A program made the translations under genes and the position numbers. The notes beneath the pieces are model-generated. The model searched no databases. It was not told the origin of the DNA and was given only the letters and a program-made list of their open reading frames with translations. From Epiperipatus broadwayi (taxonomy: Eukaryota > Onychophora > Udeonychophora > Euonychophora > Peripatidae), in assembly GCA_028023455.1 (NCBI GenBank), contig JAQFVV010000151.1, positions 715,001 to 779,000 of the forward strand: a stretch of DNA of 64,000 nt. The letters run 5' to 3'. Within the stretch, counting starts at the first letter, position 1, and the number at the start of each line of letters is the position of its first letter. This document shows, piece after piece, positions 32,960 to 44,840 of the stretch.

Positions 32960-33290
32960 TTTAAAAATTTAACTTTATTTAAATTTTCAAAGTGCATTCA
33001 ACTGTTAGCAATAACACGAGTTAGTATATGCATGTTTCGAGAGGTATTATTCTCCCTCTTTTTCAGCTATTGTTGGTTCAGTTGGTTAGAGCATTACCTT
33101 AAAATTCAAATCTAAGGGTCCAAGTTCGATTCCCATGCTGGTACTACCAATGATCAGGCCAGCAACACCTGAAGAAGTGAGAATAATACCTCTTGAAACG
33201 TGTGCATATACTAAGCTGTGTGCTATTACTAACAGTTGAATGTACTATGAAAATTTAAATAAAGTTATTTTTTTCTAAAGACGTTCAATA
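32960..33290 (+). mobile_element. tRNA-headed SINE with hammerhead tail, flanked by an inverted tail copy
   Basis: A tRNA-like head at 33066-33150 has box A (ttcagttggttagagc) and a well-preserved box B (agttcgattcc). The body continues tgctggtac..gatcaggccagcaac and then a hammerhead core (33169-33198). The tail cagttgaat..aaataaagtt ends near 33270. To the left, 32965-33062 is the reverse complement of the ribozyme plus tail. Copies of head, body and tail at 59883-60065 and of the body at 55030-55200 show a dispersed SINE family. The isoacceptor of the head cannot be assigned. Confidence 0.75.
33169..33198 (+). ncRNA. hammerhead-like core in SINE
   Basis: CTGAAGA, gtgagaataatacctctt, GAAACGTG. 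The invariant core is intact. Stem II is weak here, but in the inverted copy (minus strand, 33028-33060) it is agagg..cctct, followed by CGAAAC, a perfect 5-bp helix, while that copy has CTGAAAA in the core. Confidence 0.5.
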
Positions 33291-33294
33291 CTTT

Positions 33295-35455
33295 ATATTA
33301 AATGACAGAAATATAGAAAAAATCCAATATAAATACTACTATAATATTATATATGTGTTATGCATCATTTTTGTACGTATAAGTATTTACTAATTGTGTG
33401 GTTATCTAGCTCAGATAGATCACTACTAATCAGTCGAAGCCATAAGGAAAATATTAAGGAATAAATTGACATTGTAAAAAGGTGATTAATAAAGGTTTAT
33501 AAATGGTATTATATGGGGAGGGGGTACAAATAACTGGCTTTGACTAGAATACATAATTAGACACTGGTTCTGTATGTAGTCTTCCTAATAGTGAAATGGA
33601 TATCAGTCACTTATAGGTGCTGAGCTTATATTGATCACTGCAAAGTAACTTGGTTTACCTTTAATTTCTTTAAACGATCAAGGAAAATCAGTGACAAGGC
33701 TATCGTAGGCTAAAACAATGTGCTTGGGTTCCTGAATCTTAAGGACTCTTTTGTTTTATAAATGAATTTTTTAAAAAATATTAAGATATGTTATAAATGT
33801 TAAAAATGACCTTTTTGAAATTTTGTGTAGGGGCTCAAAATTCTAGCTAGACCAACGAAGAACATGTACTATTTTACAGCAAGTACTGAATAAATTTTTT
33901 ACAGTTCTTCCAATATAAAATACTATACGGAGTATTCATCATAAGCGAAAATTGTACATTTATAGAATATAATTTTCTTCTTCCTTTTCCTATGTACGTT
34001 TAAGAAAGTTGTAAATGTATGATACATTCATAGAATACAATATATGACAAAGTTTTCATGTAAAACAATATGTAGAAACATTTTAAAATATGACTAATGA
34101 CAACAAAATGTAGAACTGTAAATCGCACGGTTTGATCAATCAAGAAAAAAATAAATTATTCATACTCTAAATAATTATTAAACGTCAAAAAAAAAAAAAA
34201 ACCACCCACTTTGGAAAAATTAACGTTACAAGAATATTTAAACTCAAACAGATTTTAATATAATTAATATTAGTATATAAAACTGATAAATATCAAACGC
34301 TAATATAGTTTTAAGTATATACCTATTGACATTATTTAAATACTCACCTATTTACATACATTAACTTGACACAATCCAAAAAGTGGAAGTAAGCTATTGA
34401 AGATTTAATAAACGTTCAATTCAAATTAACTCAATACTTCTATAACATTATCAAAAATATACATACTGTTAGGAAAACAGTTTTCAAATTTCATTCTACG
34501 TATTTAAATATGTAAAGACATGTACTTCTAAAATTATATAAGTAAATGCGAAGTCACATTTCAAAGTTGGCAAAATTCATCGAAGGTAGAAATATCGCAT
34601 AAACATAAGCGGAAGTGATGTCAAAGTTCTATGTTTTTACGTATTATGGATTCCCTACGAATATTGTTAGTTGAGTGTAATTGACTACGTGTTCCTAAAT
34701 TAGGCTCCTAATAATTCTGACATTATTTATAGGCTTTCTTATATTTTTATGAAATTATAGAGACATGAAACTTTCTATTATCTTTTATTTTTAATCGTAG
34801 TGCTATTTCGATAATTTTGTCTACGAAGTATGAATTATTTAAATTCATGTTAATCTATAACATGTCCAAAATACTTTTCCTGTTGCCGATTTATTCTATG
34901 GAAGATAACGTCGTTTTGTTTTTTAATACAATTTTAAATTATTTTTTTTTTTTTGTAGTTTTAGTTGGCCGTAAAAAAGGTAAATGTGTCAAATATTGCT
35001 AGGGCTAAGACATTTTCAATACTTCACAAAATCTTCCATATTCCGAACAATGAAACAAATTAATATTTTTCCGCTTTAAGAACAAAATATAATACTGTAC
35101 ATATTTTTCGATAGACTTATGATTATATCTCTAAAACAATTGTCTTTATTCAGAGATTATCTTATTTTCAATGCAACACATCTATTTTCATTCAAGTTTT
35201 AGTCTAGTTATTTACAAAACTAACGGAATTATCTCTCTCTTTATAAAGTATTATAACTATCCTTCTTATTGCATTGCCAAATCCATACAATATTAATGTG
35301 GAGGAAGCAATAGATATAAAAATGATAATGAAATAAATATACCTATAAAACAAAGGGGATTATAGAAATATGTTAAAAAGAAATAACGTTTCAATATAAT
35401 GATAGGTTTTATAATATAAAAAAAAGATATACTAATAGGAACATTTAAGTGAAGT
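33295..35455. other. no gene seen
   Basis: AT-rich. A short open frame at 34817-35002 has a hydrophobic stretch but no recognisable family, no homologue in the window and low-complexity codons, so I do not call it. A gcggaagtgatg block near 34611 resembles an ETS-type site but is a single hit. Confidence 0.4.
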
Positions 35456-36254
35456 ATTGAGTAATATTTATATGGAAGAACTGGAGAAGTTAATGTCAGT
35501 GAATAATAATTTCCAATCTTTATTAAAAAGATATGTAGATGGTTATTGATATTTAATAAAACAGATTTATTTATAGAAAATATTAAAAAAATGAATAAAA
35601 ATATTAAATTTATAAAGAGAACAATATACTGACATATTTAGATATAAAATTGATTAAGTCAAATGGATGATTGAAACATCAATTCTAAAGAAAAGTAATA
35701 TAGATAATATAACTAATTGACACTCAAATATAAAATAAATATATTCTAGAATTCATGGAATAGTAAATTATAGTTCAAGTAAAGAAGAATGTTAAACAAA
35801 TAAATTTAATAAAAGAGGAATTCATAAGTAATGATTATCCAAATAAATTTATAAATGATAATATTAGGTTAATAGAAAATAAGATAGATTATATAAATAA
35901 TAATAAAGAAGAAAAAATGAGTAATAATAATATAGATAAAACTAATTATATAGATATAAAGACATAAAATAACTATGTAAATTAAAAATTTAAATGAAAT
36001 TATAGATAAAATTAATTGAGAAAATGTAATAATATAATAAATATTAGAATAATTAATAAAAAAAGAAAAAATATAAATATTTTAGAAAATAAAGTATATT
36101 GGTAATTATAATAAAAATTCAGATATCACATGATTACCATTTCATATACTTATGCATGCTATTAATAAGAGTACCAGTAGTGCAAGCCTTCATAATCAAG
36201 GAATGCAGAAAAGTTTGTGCATAAAATACCTATTTAGCACCTACTCATCCAATA

Positions 36255-36297
36255 TCCCCAGGCTAGTTTCTAGCTTGTGGCTTTCATCAGTGAGGGA
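36255..36297 (-). ncRNA. hammerhead ribozyme, family A (site mutated)
   Basis: ccctca, CTGATGA, aagc / cacaa / gcta, GAAACTAGCC, tgggga. Stem II agc/gct replaces ggc/gcc of other copies, a paired change. The cleavage triplet GTC is GCC here, so this copy should not cut. Confidence 0.65.
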
Positions 36298-36701
36298 GCT
36301 TGTATTTGAGAGCACTGGACCTAGATCTGAGGATCTAATGCAACCCTCCAGCAGCAATATTTTACCTATTTGATTAACTATAAAGATAGGAGCCCAATAT
36401 GAAAACACTATAATGTTTCCAACCCAAGCTCATTTACTTATATAATTATATAAGATCTGAACTCAGTTCAGCATCTATACATTTTGGTATCTTTGTTTTT
36501 TTTAAAACCACAGTCACTATTATCCTATGGGCAGGTTAGGTATAAAACTATAAAAACATCACATGATCATTTCATTTTTTCACATATGCTGATAATAAGA
36601 GTAACAAATTCTCCATACAGTAGCGCCACCAATTTCAAGCCTTTTTAATCAATGGAAACAAAGGTTTGTGCATAAAATTCCTTTCTAGTGGCTATTCAAC
36701 G

Positions 36702-36743
36702 TCCCCAGACTAGTTTCTAGCTTGTGGCTTTCATTGTAGGATA
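36702..36743 (-). ncRNA. decayed hammerhead, family A
   Basis: acAATGA in place of CTGATGA; stem II aagc/gcta, GAAACTAGTC and tgggga are kept. The core is damaged at its first positions. Confidence 0.5.
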
Positions 36744-36964
36744 ATGGTGACTGGTTTTTGAAAAACCCAAAACATCAAAATGTATAGATGCTGAACTGAG
36801 TTCAGATCTATATGATTATAGAAGCAAATGATCTTGGGTTGGAAACATTATGGTGTTTTCATATTGGGCTCCTAGCTTTATAGTTAACCAAATAGGTAAA
36901 AGGTGGTTGCTGGAATGTTGCATTAGATCCTAAAATCTAGGTGCAGTGTCCTCAAATCCAAGGC

Positions 36965-37006
36965 TCCTCACTGATGATAACCACAAGATACAAACTATTC
37001 TGGGGA
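36965..37006 (+). ncRNA. decayed hammerhead, family A
   Basis: tcctca, intact CTGATGA, stem II weakened (taac..gata), CAAACTATTC, tgggga. Stem I is fully paired but GAAA and the GTC site are lost. Confidence 0.5.
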
Positions 37007-37559
37007 TATTGGATGAGTAGACTGTAGATTGGGATTTTATGTGCAAACTTTCCTGCATCCATTGATTACGAAGATTTGCACTTAATGGCACTACTGTGTG
37101 GAGAGTTTGGTACTCTTAAAAATTCAGATAATGAAATAAATGTAATATATGAAATTAACTGTAAAAGGTGTCAAATTAATAATATAAAAGTAAATTATTA
37201 AGAAGTAATAATCAGAAAATAAATTCTTACAACAGCTATATAAATATCAAAATTTTTTTATATACATAAAAAGCCTTTTTCAGCACTTGATTTGGTGCAC
37301 TTTTCAAATGTTAATAATCTATTACATTAACGAACTATCATAGACATAAAACCATCTAGTGTTCAATAATGAAATTAAAACAACCAATACCAATATAAAT
37401 CATTAAAATAAATCAAACCTACATATAAATCCAGTAATTACAAAATGATTGACTCTATCATAACAGTATAATAAATAAAATAAATTACATGCATTTTTTT
37501 TTACAATTATATATATATATGTCAATTTATATAATTTTCCATTCATTTTTAATTAACCA

Positions 37560-38800
37560 GTTATTAACCAAATTTATAAAAGTTGTAAATATTCATACAA
37601 TTATTTAAATTATTTTTAATATATGTTTTATATATTTGTCTTTTTTTGTATTTTTGATGAAATTTAAACATTTAATGCTTTTTGTAGCATCTATTCTATG
37701 CCCATATTTTAAATAATGAATATATAATGCAGATGTATCATCTTTTCTATTAATTGCATTATTATGTTATTTGGCTCTTACCTCTAATTGTTTGCCAGTA
37801 TGCCCAAAGTAAACCAATTGTAATGCCAGTATGCCCAAAGTAAACCATTTTACAATTTCGCATGTAATTTTATAAACAATTCCTTTTTTGTACTGTATAT
37901 CATCTCTTAACCTATAATTATCTATCAATAGTTTGAGATTTTTACTGTTTGACCAGCCAACATTTTATATCCTTCTCAATATAATTTTTGTTATACCTCA
38001 ATGTATTATATATCTTAGGACAATATGAAAGTCTAATCCATTTCTTATTTGATTCATTATTACCATTATCAATACCATTATTTTTCTCAGAAATGTTATC
38101 ACCTACTACAGATGTTTTAGAATTAAAAAATATATTTTTAATAGTTTTACAATTATATCCATAATCTTTATATAATTTAATAAATTGATTCTTTTGCAAT
38201 TGAGCTACACTATTATCTATATTATATTTATCATTCCTATATTTAAAATTTTTAACAACTGCCAATTTTTGCACCCATGCTTGTTGGGAATCTACATGAA
38301 TAATTTTTCTTAATTTATGTTCTTTAATAAAATGTTTTAACTTAACTTTATTATCTATATTTATATTAATTTCTATATCTAAATATTTAATTTTATCTTC
38401 AAATTCTACTTTTGTAAATTTAATTTTATATATTTTATTAAATTCATTATAAATATTATTCATTGCTCTTTTATTACCAATAATTAAAATGTCATTAACA
38501 TATCTAGAATAATGTATTATTTCTTGACTAATTAGCCTTTTTTTAATTACAATATTTTCTAATTCATTTATAAATATTGATGAGATTAACCCACTAAGTG
38601 CACAACCCATAACTCATCCCTCATGTATATACCAAAATTTGTTATATTTAAAGTATAAACTATTGTGTATTAATTTTAAACCCTCTACAATAATATTTAT
38701 TATACCAAAATCACAATTTTCTTTATTTTTGCCATATTTGAAGTGATTTGGATAAATTGAATATTTATTATATTTATATCATCTATATGTTTACTAAGAA
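37560..38800 (-). pseudogene. Penelope-like element RT plus GIY-YIG (P4)
   Basis: On the minus strand, a LKLIHNSLYFKYNKFWYIHE segment (upstream of 38640) leads into an open stretch of 222 residues (37942-38610). This has GCALSG (PLE motif MGSPLSP, decayed), IFINELE (residues 12-18), YSRYVND at 34-40 (the YVDD with D changed to N), and KIKYLDIEI at 73-81. Downstream, in another frame, KGIVYKITCE (GIY), VYFGHTGKQLEVRAK (YIG), ALYIHYLKYGHRID and a KCLNFI segment give the endonuclease. A 31-bp tandem duplication near 37796-37850 lies in the YIG region. The catalytic D to N change, stops and a shift mean it is inactive, though the long open frame suggests it is younger than P3. Confidence 0.8.
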
Positions 38801-38809
38801 GAAACAAAA

Positions 38810-41500
38810 AATGCATTATATTATACAGTCAGGGAAAAGATGGAATCTCATCATATCTGCCGTACAGGGTGCCACCAGGCTATTGGAACCTGGGAAATTT
38901 ATATAGTAGGCAGATACACAAGTTAAAAAAATCCAACTTTTATTTTATTGAAAATTAGCCCTTGCCACTAGCTCATGGAGTAGCAGAGGTTTAAAACATA
39001 TTTATTAAAGTATATTTTTAATAAAGATTAAAAAAAAAAAAAAAACTAGATCACTGCCAATACTAATAACACAAAAAATTTTATTCATATATATATATAT
39101 ATAGGTGATAACAAACTTGAAAAATAATTACTATAAAAAAATTATGCTTTATGTTTCATTATTATGATTTTAACTTTAATTTTTTTAATCTTAGGATGTT
39201 GAGCATAGATAGGCCACCTAGACGATGCACTTGAAAAATTTTCAAAACATTTGACTCCAGGCTAAAAGTCCGCAACCACACCAATGCTCGCTTCCTAATA
39301 TATATCCGCAACCAATGCAATGTGAACATGTTAGCATAAAACCACACTGACAGAAATGTGCATCTGACAGCATGATATTATTTGAAGAACATGACCTTCG
39401 TCCAGTACAGGAATGTGCATCTATCTGGCGAAGGAATCATGCATATAAAATAATAAAGAGAAAACGCTACATATGGATAGGGGAGCGGTTTATCCTGCCG
39501 ACTTATAGTCCCTATTCATAGAGCTGAAAGGGGTCAATGTTATGGGAAGTATTCCATGTCCATTTCAACACCATGACTACATGTTTGGGGTCATGCATTT
39601 AGTTGGGCATGCTGCCATGTATGCTAACACACTTCACATTACATTGATATAAACATCCATATATCCCTCCACCAGCGTTGACACAACTATGAAACAAATA
39701 GTCTGAAATCAAAACCGCTTTAAACTAACATATACTTAAACGAGTCTAAGCAGCCATCTACACCCAACTTATAGTTAAGATAATTTACTAATTTAATTCT
39801 TTAAAAAAAATATTTAGTTTAGGGTTTTAACTTATTTTAAAATCACACATTGCATTCAACTTATTTTTACTACAAATAATATATTTGACCTATTTTTAAA
39901 ATCTAATAATGCACAAATAATGATATATGTTTGATTTTATCTTTAAATTTATGTTTGCAATTGCAAACTCCTTACAAACAGATCTTATACTAAGCATAAA
40001 TAAAAAAATATATAGTACATATTTTAAAAAAGATTACGTTTAAAGTTTAGATAAGACTTTTAAAATTGCCATGGTTATAAAAAATAAAGTTCAGGTTTGA
40101 TTAGGAGAGAAAGTCTATAGTTCATATTTAAAGGAAAATAAAGTTCGAATATTTTAAATTAAAGAGAGTTTATATTTCATTTTTATCATTTATAATTTAT
40201 ACTTTACTTTCTCCAGGCTTGTTCTTTCGTGATGAAGATCTGAGTTTACACAAGGGCCATTTCTTGCAGACGATGATGATTTATGAAGATTTATGATGAT
40301 TTCTGAAGACGGTACCGGTGGTTTGATCCTGGGATCCGTGGAGAAGAAAGCTGCCTTTGGCCGCCAGTCCGAGGGAAGCGCGATTGAACAGTTTACATTT
40401 TTGGTAACGGCAACAATAACTTTTTAAATTTTTTTTCTTTTCAACAACGACAAATGAATTCAAAAATTCTAATCTTCTAATTCATTATTTCTTTTGAATT
40501 TTTCCTTTTATAGTCCTGAAGCGTCTTATCTAAGAATGCGCAGATCCATCTGACATTAAGTAGATTTTCCTCTGTTTCTGTGTATATATCTTGGGCGGGA
40601 AAAGCAAGTCTTTTGTTTCTATCTCTGGATTCTTATCTATTTTGTAGTAATCTTTTTAATGGTCATTTTACCCTAAGGACCTGTTCGTAATTTTATTTTT
40701 AATGTTAAAAGGTTTTTATTATATTTATTTTAAGATTAGAATCTTTGCTTCGATTCTAAAAAAATTTAAGCTTATTTTATTTCAATATTTAAATGAAACT
40801 TATTAATAATTCATTATTTGTGCATTTTGAATATCTGTGCTTTTAATTCATTATTAGATATTCATAAAAAAAAATTTAAGTACCAAAATTTAAATGTAAC
40901 GTATATGTATCCCGTTACAATATAGAAGACTATTATAACATAAATATGATAGAAATTCACCATTATATTTATATACATTAGAAATGTCATGCCTTTGGAA
41001 AGGATTGTATAAAAATGATACAATTTACAAATAATAAAAGGAAGAAAAATAAAAGAAGCTATTTATATTAATAATATTAAGCCAGTATTAAATAGAGATT
41101 TGGACCCGAAATTTTTTTTAACCTAAATAATAATATTAGTAGTGATTAAAAAGAATAATGTCAATTATATAACAAATAGAAAGAGGGAGACACTATGTAT
41201 AAAATAAAAATGATAATATTAGTAATGATTAAAAATAAGAATAGATTTAATTATATAAAAAATAGAGGGAGCTGAGAAATATAACTGTAAAATTTAAGTT
41301 TGAATAGTTAGCAGTTAAGATTTGAACATATAAATAGAAGGTAGATATAAAATATTTTAAAAAATAATAAAAAGTAAGTTAAAATAATTAGTAATAAAAG
41401 ATGAAAAGAAATAATATCATAGGTTAAAGAAAATTATACATGTTAAATGTTAATATAATGAATAATATTAATGTAAAATATAAAAATGTAAATATATAAT
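38810..41500. other. no gene recognised; one GC-richer patch
   Basis: AT-rich with two less AT-rich parts: 39190-39430 (unique sequence with gatgcacttg and atgtgcatct) and 40225-40440. The latter contains ggtaccggtggtttgatcctgggatcc-type sequence and a splice-like cag. No protein family is evident on either strand. Near 40915 the end cccgttaca resembles an LTR terminus, but no partner was found. Confidence 0.35.
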
Positions 41501-44095
41501 GTTAGAATTAAATAATTAAAAAAAAGTTAATGAAATAAAAATAATATATATTGTAACCAGACTGCCATACAACCCTTTATTTCTTTGGTTGTAACAATTT
41601 CCTGGTGAGCATATTGTAGGAAAGAAACCATCAATTGGCTTTCCCAATAGGATGTAGCACCATAGAGACTGAAAACACCTAGAAATTTCTGTTTAGTTTT
41701 CCAAATGGTACTACTAGAGTTCCATCTCACTACAACCTGACTTACCTAGGTCTAGTTATGCCAGACATAGCTCAAGAGGCATGGAATTCTCGTGAACAAG
41801 TGCAATGAATGACAAGTGATGCAACATGAACAACTGGATTGGTTTTATATAACAATAAATTTATTTAACAATATTTATTAAGATCATTAGTTCTTCATAG
41901 TTATTTTGGGCTATAAGCCCATAAAGTTTATCTTTAGTTCATTTTTTTATATAGTTCATCTTTAGGATCCATTTTCTGGTATGTGCATATTTTCTTGGAT
42001 TCTGTTGACAGTTACTCCTTATTGGCAATGTATTTATCTGCTGTGTTCTTTAATTTCTTTAGTTGTGATTCAATATTATTCCTTGATTCAGGTACAGCTG
42101 TATTTTACTGACAAGCATTTGCAATTCCTTCTCTTATAGATGTGTGTTATTTCTTAAGCACTTCTAATCCTTCCCAGTATAATCGTGCTTTGCACAAAAC
42201 ATTTATTATTCCACCAGCTAGAGATGCATTTCAATTATTTAATGATTATATTTCATTCAGATTGATATATGTGGCATATATAATTTATACTAGTGCAGAC
42301 ATATTTGGTTTACATAATCTTTTATGATTTATTCCATTAAAGATATTTTTATTATAAACATATAAGTACTTGGTATTTATTTTGATACAGACATAAAGTG
42401 TGTCTAAAATATAAGTTTTCATAAGTTATTCCAATAAAGCTGTATATTATATACAAACATATAAGTATTTATGGGTTATTCCAATAAAGCTATATATTGT
42501 ATACAAATATATAAGTAGTAATTCTTTATCCTACAGACATATTTGGTATACAAAATGTATAACATTTAGGATTTATCCTAACAAAACATATTTACATATA
42601 ATCATTGATGATTTATTTCAAGAAAGATGTATTTTAATTATAGACATTTATAATTTATTTAGCTATAGCTATATATAATATCTCAGCATTTCTAATTCTT
42701 CAAGGTATAAACATATTTCATATATCAGCAATATAAACAGTTATAATTCACTCAGATATAGATGTATATTATATGCAACTCTTTAATATTTCTTCAGGTA
42801 TAGACGTATATGGTATATCAACAATTATAATTCATTCAGATATAGTCATATTTTATGTATATAAAAGGATAATCATTTATGATTTATCTTATTGAAAACG
42901 CCTTTTGATTATAGACATTTAAGTATTTGTGATTTATCACCAATAAAATGTATTTTCACATAGCTAATCATTTATGATTTATTTTAATTAAGAAAGACGT
43001 TTTTTTTATTTATTATAAACACATATAAGTATTTAATATTTCATAAAATTGTTACCTTCATTTTCATCTGGTGTGTTTATCCACTTCAAGTTACTATTGT
43101 ATTTCAAAAAGGGGTTGGTTTATTTAAGCTGAATGGCATTATTTACTTTCCATGGTATTCACCCAGGCAGGCTTGGAGATTCTTGGTGATGGACAGAGAG
43201 AAAGCTATTACAGATTAGCCTATCATATTTATGATTTTCTTATTAATACTTTCCTTTTAACATCCAATACTATCAGGCTCACACTTAGTAAAAACTAGAT
43301 TTCTCAGCTGGGATCAGCAGTGTGGCTGTAAATATTATATTCAAAAGGTGACTTTGCACTCAAATCAGTTGGCAACTAAACAGCTAAGCAGCACTTAGAT
43401 AAAACTGTAGAACTTTTTAACTTTTACTTTTTAAACCTTTTTAACTTTTCTTGTGAACTTCAAACTCTACTATTTATACCCTGATCTATTCTCTGGATTT
43501 AAGTCAGCATGTATCTCATTGGTCACACAGCTTTCATTTAAGCCCAAGTGCCCTTCTCTTCTTGATGATTGGACCCTTGGTTTTAGCAGGACAGATAAGG
43601 AATTATGTAGATTAAGCCATGTTTTCCAATTTGATAAGTTTGCTTCAAGCGAATATATTTTGTACAACAACATTTCAAAAATTAAAAATATAATATTTTA
43701 ATAAATGCGAGCTTTAAATAAAGAAGTATTTATTATTTCATGATTTAAAATTATAAAAATCAATAATGAAGATTTATCTTTTTTTCTCAATTATAGAAAA
43801 TAATGATTTTCTTTTAAATTTAAACTTTTTTTTTTTTAAAAAAAAAAAAAGATCAACTTCCCTCATATACGTCTGCCTTCAATCACTTTAGGTGTAAGGG
43901 GAAAATAAATCTAAAAATATATACGTGAAACAGTTTCTGTTTCAATATATATATGATTATAGGAAGTATTGATTGATAAATATAAAAAGGTTAAAATGTA
44001 TTGTATATAAAAAGATAATAATTATATAGAGAAGTAGATAGATATATGTGGGTATATGAATAATAATTATAAGATAGAATATATGTATATATGTA
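41500..44095. other. no gene recognised; diffuse repeats
   Basis: A short minus-strand open stretch at 41527-41730 has ordinary composition but no recognised family. 42310-43050 is a decayed tandem repeat. 43090-43700 is less AT-rich and unique by eye. Confidence 0.35.
42310..43050. repeat. decayed tandem repeat
   Basis: Blocks such as tttatgatttatt, attataaacatataagtattt and attcattcagatatag recur about every 60-120 bp with many changes. It looks like an old satellite-like array. Confidence 0.5.
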
Positions 44096-44104
44096 AAATT
44101 ATAT

Positions 44105-44225
44105 GTTCATCTATATTTGTATTCATGTATTTTATAGTTCTGAAGGAGATTGTTGTGACAATCAACACCATCAATAGTGGATTGTAATTATGTGAAGCAA
44201 TATAAAAGTAATAAAGAAAGTAAAT
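44105..44225 (+). repeat. PLE-type terminus with decayed hammerhead
   Basis: CTGAAGG, agattgt / tgtg / acaatc, AACACC at 44139-44168. Stem II is a perfect helix (gattgt/acaatc), but the last A of CUGANGA and the G of GAAA are changed. Confidence 0.55.
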
Positions 44226-44439
44226 GATATTAATATTATCTCTGACTTCCTTTCACGTAGCATAAACAATAGTAATTATTGTAATGAAATGCAATATTTT
44301 AAATTATGTTATAAAAATAATCAAGTTTTCTGCCCCAAAGTTAGATTAAATTATTAAAGATGTAAAATATCACTAAAACTCCTAATTGCTTCAGACAACC
44401 GCCTCCTCTAAGAAACATCTCCAGGATGTTACAATAACA

Positions 44440-44840
44440 ATATGTGATGTGATGTACTGTAGCTTCTCCTTAAACAAAGTCAAGAATCTCTCGGCAATTA
44501 TGCCCAGAGAAACCTGTTAGCTACTTTATTTTACATTCTCCAGTTTAAGTTTTCCCATATTCTGCTTCATCCCATTTCCACAACATAATCTTTGTCAATT
44601 CTATGGCCTTTATATCTAAATCCCCCTTATCTTTTCCCAAACCCAGCATAAAAAACAATAATCTACTTTCTGTATAATCACTTTTTTCATATTTATTCTT
44701 CCATAACTTCATTATATGTGCCCTTTTTGTTTTCAAACATTTACATTCAATTAACAAATGCCTAATATTTTCTATTCCTTCCTTACATAATTTACAGACT
44801 AAATCACCCATATTTTTCCATTTACATGTATATTCTCTTG
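44440..44840 (-). pseudogene. LINE2 copy B, 5'-truncated tail
   Basis: Minus strand: REYxxKWKN-like start, MGDLVCKLCKEGIENIRHLL, IECKCL (knuckle), then LGLGKDKGDLDIKAIELTKIML and WKWDEAEYGK. It matches copy A at 14735-15550 without the nested insert, which shows the insert in copy A is secondary. The 3' end (acatcacat block near 44445) is shared. It is truncated or interrupted at 44840 by a family A cluster. Confidence 0.8.

Larger units (their letters stand above)
36126..37116. mobile_element. long hammerhead family A element, 14-bp target duplication
   Basis: A unit of about 990 bp flanked by taaaaattcagata at 36112-36125 and 37117-37130, inserted in PLE relic P3. The left half contains two antisense ribozyme motifs (36255-36297, 36702-36743) and the right half one sense motif (36965-37006). 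Left and right halves are inverted copies (for example ggagcccaatatgaaaacac near 36390 against its complement near 36860). A second family A end (cacatgatcatttc..ctccatacagtagcgccacc) lies inside at 36560-36630. It encodes no protein. It seems to be a head-to-head composite of family A. Confidence 0.8.
35460..37230 (+). pseudogene. Penelope-like RT relic (P3), split by a foldback
   Basis: NIYMEELEKL (about 35464-35495) and LLKRYVDGY (35522-35550) are the RT motifs B-end and C of PLEs, with the YVDD changed to YVDG. They are followed by KIKFT-type and LxIKLI residues and an ITN.HSNIK block. After the inserted element (36126-37116) coding resumes with VIYEINCKRC, the GIY part of the GIY-YIG domain. 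Very AT-rich and full of stops. The lineage appears close to P4 at 37.6-38.8 kb. Confidence 0.65.

Noticed and set aside
34817-35002. 61-codon plus-strand ORF with a hydrophobic stretch
   Set aside because: AT-driven low complexity; no family, no splice or promoter evidence.
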